Origin: Ypsolopha sequella
Lineage: Eukaryota; Arthropoda; Insecta; Lepidoptera; Ypsolophidae
Assembly: GCA_934047225.1 (NCBI GenBank)
Contig: OW203987.1
Location: 31,453,501 to 31,517,500 of the forward strand
Reading direction: 5' to 3'
Length of the DNA: 64,000 nt
Part shown: piece after piece, positions 60,928 through 64,000 of the stretch
Layout: every line of letters begins with the position of its first letter
Numbering within the stretch: position 1 is the stretch's first letter
The notes under the pieces: model-generated
What the model was told of the DNA's origin: nothing
Databases searched by the model: none
The model's input: the letters and a program-made list of their open reading frames with translations, nothing else
Program-made: the position numbers and the translations under genes

Positions 60928-63837
60928 TGTAATAGACCCTCGTCCAAAAGGGTGTTACTGCCAATGTTACTGTAATAGACCCTCGTCCAAGGGGGTGTTA
61001 CTGCCAATGTTACTGTAATAGACCCTCGTCCAAGGGGGTGTTACTGCCAATGTTACTGTAATAGACCCTCGTCCAAGGGGGTGTTACTGCCAATGTTACT
61101 GTAATAGACCCTCGTCCAAAAGGGTGTTACTGCCAGTGTTACTGTAATAGACCCTCGTCCAAGGGGGTGTTACTGCCAATGTTACTGTAATAGACCCTCG
61201 TCCAAGGGGGTGTTACTGCCAATGTTACTGTAATAGACCCTCGTCCAAGGGGGTGTTACTGCCAATGTTACTGTAATAGACCCTCGTCCAAGGGGGTGTT
61301 ACTGCCAATGTTACTGTAATAGACCCTCGTCCAAAAGGGTGTTACTGCCAAAGTTACTGTAATAGACCCTCGTCCAAAAGGGTGTTACTGCCAATGTTAC
61401 TGTAATAGACCCTCGTCCAAGGGGGTGTTACTGCCAATGTTACTGTAATAGACCCTCGTCCAAGGGGGTGTTACTGCCAATGTTACTGTAATAGACCCTC
61501 GTCCAAGGGGGTGTTACTGCCAATGTTACTGTAATAGACCCTCGTCCAAGGGGGTGTTACTGCCAATGTTACTGTAATAGACCCTCGTCCAAAAGGGTGT
61601 TACTGCCAATGTTACTGTAATAGACCCTCGTCCAAAAGGGTGTTACTGCCAATGTTACTGTAATAGACCCTCGTCCAAAAGGGTGTTACTGCCAATATTA
61701 CTGTAATAGACCCTCGTCCAAAAGGGTGTTACTGCCAATGTTACTGTAATAGACCCTCGTCCAAAAGGGTGTTACTGCCAATGTTACTGTAATAGACCCT
61801 CGTTCAAAAGGGTGTTACTGCCAATGTTACTGTAATAGACCCTCGTCCAAAAGGGTGTTACTACCAATGTTACTGTAATAGACCCTCGTTCAAAAGGGTG
61901 TTACTGCCAATGTTACTGTAATAGACCCTCGTCCAAAAGGGTGTTACTACCAATGTTACTGTAATAGACCCTCGTCCAAAAGGGTGTTACTGCCAATGTT
62001 ACTGTAATAGACCCTCGTCCAAGGGGGTGTTACTGCCAATGTTACTGTAATAGACCCTCGTCCAAGGGGGTGTTACTGCCAATGTTACTGTAATAGACCC
62101 TCGTCCAAAAGGGTGTTACTGCCAATGTTACTGTAATAGACCCTCGTCCAAGGGGGTGTTACTGCCAATGTTACTGTAATAGACCCTCGTCCAAGGGGGT
62201 GTTACTGCCAATGTTACTGTAATAGACCCTCGTCCAAAAGGGTGTTACTGCCAATGTTACTGTAATAGACCCTCGTCCAAAAGGGTGTTACTGCCAATGT
62301 TACTGTAATAGACCCTCTTCCAAGGGGGTGTTACTGCCAATGTTACTGTAATAGACCCTCGTCCAAGGGGGTGTTACTGCCAATGTTACTGTAATAGACC
62401 CTCGTCCAAGGGGGTGTTACTGCCAATGTTACTGTAATAGACCCTCGTCCAAAAGGGTGTTACTGCCAATGTTACTGTAATAGACCCTCGTCCAAAAGGG
62501 TGTTAATACCAATGTTACTGTAATAGACCCTCGTCCAAAAGGGTGTTACTGCCAATGTTACTGTAATAGACCCTCGTCCAAAAGGGTGTTACTACCAATG
62601 TTACTGTAATAGACCCTCGTCCAAAAGGGTGTTACTGCCAATGTTACTGTAATAGACCCTCGTCCAAAAGGGTGTTACTGCCAATGTTACTGTAATAGAC
62701 CCTCGTCCAAAAGGGTGTTACTGCCAATGTTACTGTAATAGACCCTCGTCCAAAAGGGTGTTACTGCCAATGTTACTGTAATAGACCCTCGTTCAAAAGG
62801 GTGTTACTGCCAATGTTACTGTAATAGACCCTCGTCCAAAAGGGTGTTACTACCAATGTTACTGTAATAGACCCTCGTCCAAAAGGGTGTTACTGCCAAT
62901 GTTACTGTAATAGACCCTCGTCCAAAAGGGTGTTACTACCAATGTTACTGTAATAGACCCTCGTCCAAAAGGGTGTTACTGCCAATGTTACTGTAATAGA
63001 CCCTCGTCCAAAAGGGTGTTACTGCCAATGTTACTGTAATAGACCCTCGTCCAAAAGGGTGTTACTGCCAATGTTACTGTAATAGACCCTCGTCCAAAAC
63101 GGTGTTACTGCCAATGTTACTGTAATAGACCCTCGTCCAAAAGGGTGTTACTACCAATGTTACTGTAATATACCCTCGTCCAAAAGGGTGTTACTGCCAA
63201 TGTTACTGTAATAGACCCTCGTCCAAAAGGGTGTTACTGCCAATGTTACTGTAATAGACCCTCGTCCAAAAGGGTGTTACTGCCAATGTTACTGTAATAG
63301 ACCCTCGTCCAAAAGGGTGTTACTGCCAATGTTACTGTAATAGACCCTCGTCCAAAAGGGTGTTACTACCAATGTTACTGTAATAGACCCTCGTCCAAAA
63401 GGGTGTTACTGCCAATGTTACTGTAATAGACCCTCGTCCAAAAGGGTGTTACTGCCAATGTTACTGTAATAGACCCTCGTCCAAAAGGGTGTTACTGCCA
63501 ATGTTACTGTAATAGACCCTCGTCCAAAAGGGTGTTACTGCCAATGTTACTGTAATAGACCCTCGTCCAAAAGGGTGTTACTACCAATGTTACTGTAATA
63601 GACCCTCGTCCAAAAGGGTGTTACTGCCAATGTTACTGTAATAGACCCTCGTCCAAAAGGGTGTTACTGCCAATGTTACGGTAATAGACCCTCGTCCAAA
63701 AGGGTGTTACTGCCAATGTTACTGTAATAGACCCTCGTCCAAAAGGGTGTTACTGCCAATGTTACTGTAATAGACCCTCGTCCAAAAGGGTGTTACTGCC
63801 AATGTTACTGTAATAGACCCTCGTCCAAGGGGGTGTT
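60928..63837. repeat. 43-bp satellite-like array, ~68 units
   Basis: The unit is TGTAATAGACCCTCGTCCAA followed by 'aagggtgttactgccaatgt' and 'tac'. Two main variants, CCAAAAGGG and CCAAGGGGG, are unevenly spread: GGGG units are frequent in the left half, while the right two-thirds is almost purely AAAA. ACCCT...AGGGT can form a small hairpin in each unit. There are no spacers and no ORF of interest. Confidence 0.97.
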
Positions 63838-64000
63838 TTCCGTTATATTTTTATGTAAAAGATTGTGTTTGAAGACTGTGATATGATATGATTATAAAAA
63901 AATTAAAACACGTAATAGCCCATAACCTCCTAACTTTAATATAATTCCAGCACACATGATTGGTGAACTTAAATATCAACATCTGCAGCGCCAAGTAGGA
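63838..64000. other. Sequence right of the 43-bp array
   Basis: AT-rich. Nothing is recognised before the window ends. Confidence 0.5.

Overview
The window is eukaryotic, intron-rich and AT-rich DNA. It is almost certainly from an insect and most likely a moth or butterfly. The reasons are small phase-matched exons with GT-AG introns, dense short inverted-repeat elements, RTE-type endonuclease/reverse-transcriptase remnants, mariner relics, a BEL/Pao retrotransposon and interspersed repeats of a kind common in Lepidoptera. The species call is inference; the gene calls rest on reconstructed exons.

Three protein-coding genes can be assembled with consistent splice phases. (1) 1563-14181 (+) is the DNAJC3/P58IPK co-chaperone. 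Eight exons are visible and the 5' part, with the signal peptide, lies to the left of the window. (2) 16040-21978 (-) is a complete secreted C-type lectin-domain protein: 5 coding exons, 386 aa, a signal peptide, a proline-rich stalk, a short helical segment and one C-terminal CTLD. It converges tail-to-tail on DNAJC3. A possible non-coding first exon lies near 24.28-24.32 kb. (3) 27290-57679 (-) is a complete single-pass cadherin: 14 coding exons, 802 aa, a signal peptide, five cadherin repeats, one membrane span and a 186-aa tail.

Most of the remaining sequence is repetitive. A young BEL/Pao element (38733-45792) sits in a cadherin intron in the sense orientation. It has 175-bp LTRs with one difference between them, an AGAAG target duplication and an open 1728-codon ORF, and its leader carries a short DNA transposon. 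Other mobile DNA includes a Tc1-like element and its MITE derivative, several TTAA- or TIR-type MITEs, RTE and CR1/jockey-type LINE fragments, tRNA-derived SINE sequence and two dead mariners. Four tandem arrays stand out: 72 bp x ~21 (16.66-18.18 kb), 42 bp x ~71 (50.5-53.45 kb), 46 bp x ~6 (58.94-59.22 kb) and 43 bp x ~68 (60.93-63.84 kb).

The most unusual observation is a pattern shared by four exons in all three genes: DNAJC3 exon at 8641-8841, lectin exons 3 and 4, and cadherin exon 4. In each, the 3' end of the exon, its 5' splice site and 10-16 nt of intron have been tandemly duplicated into the downstream intron. In the lectin gene this has grown into a ~21-copy minisatellite in which every unit carries a strong CAG|GTAAYG donor. 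In all four cases, reading past the first donor meets an in-frame stop before or at the next donor, so the duplicated donors could only produce truncated or NMD-prone transcripts.
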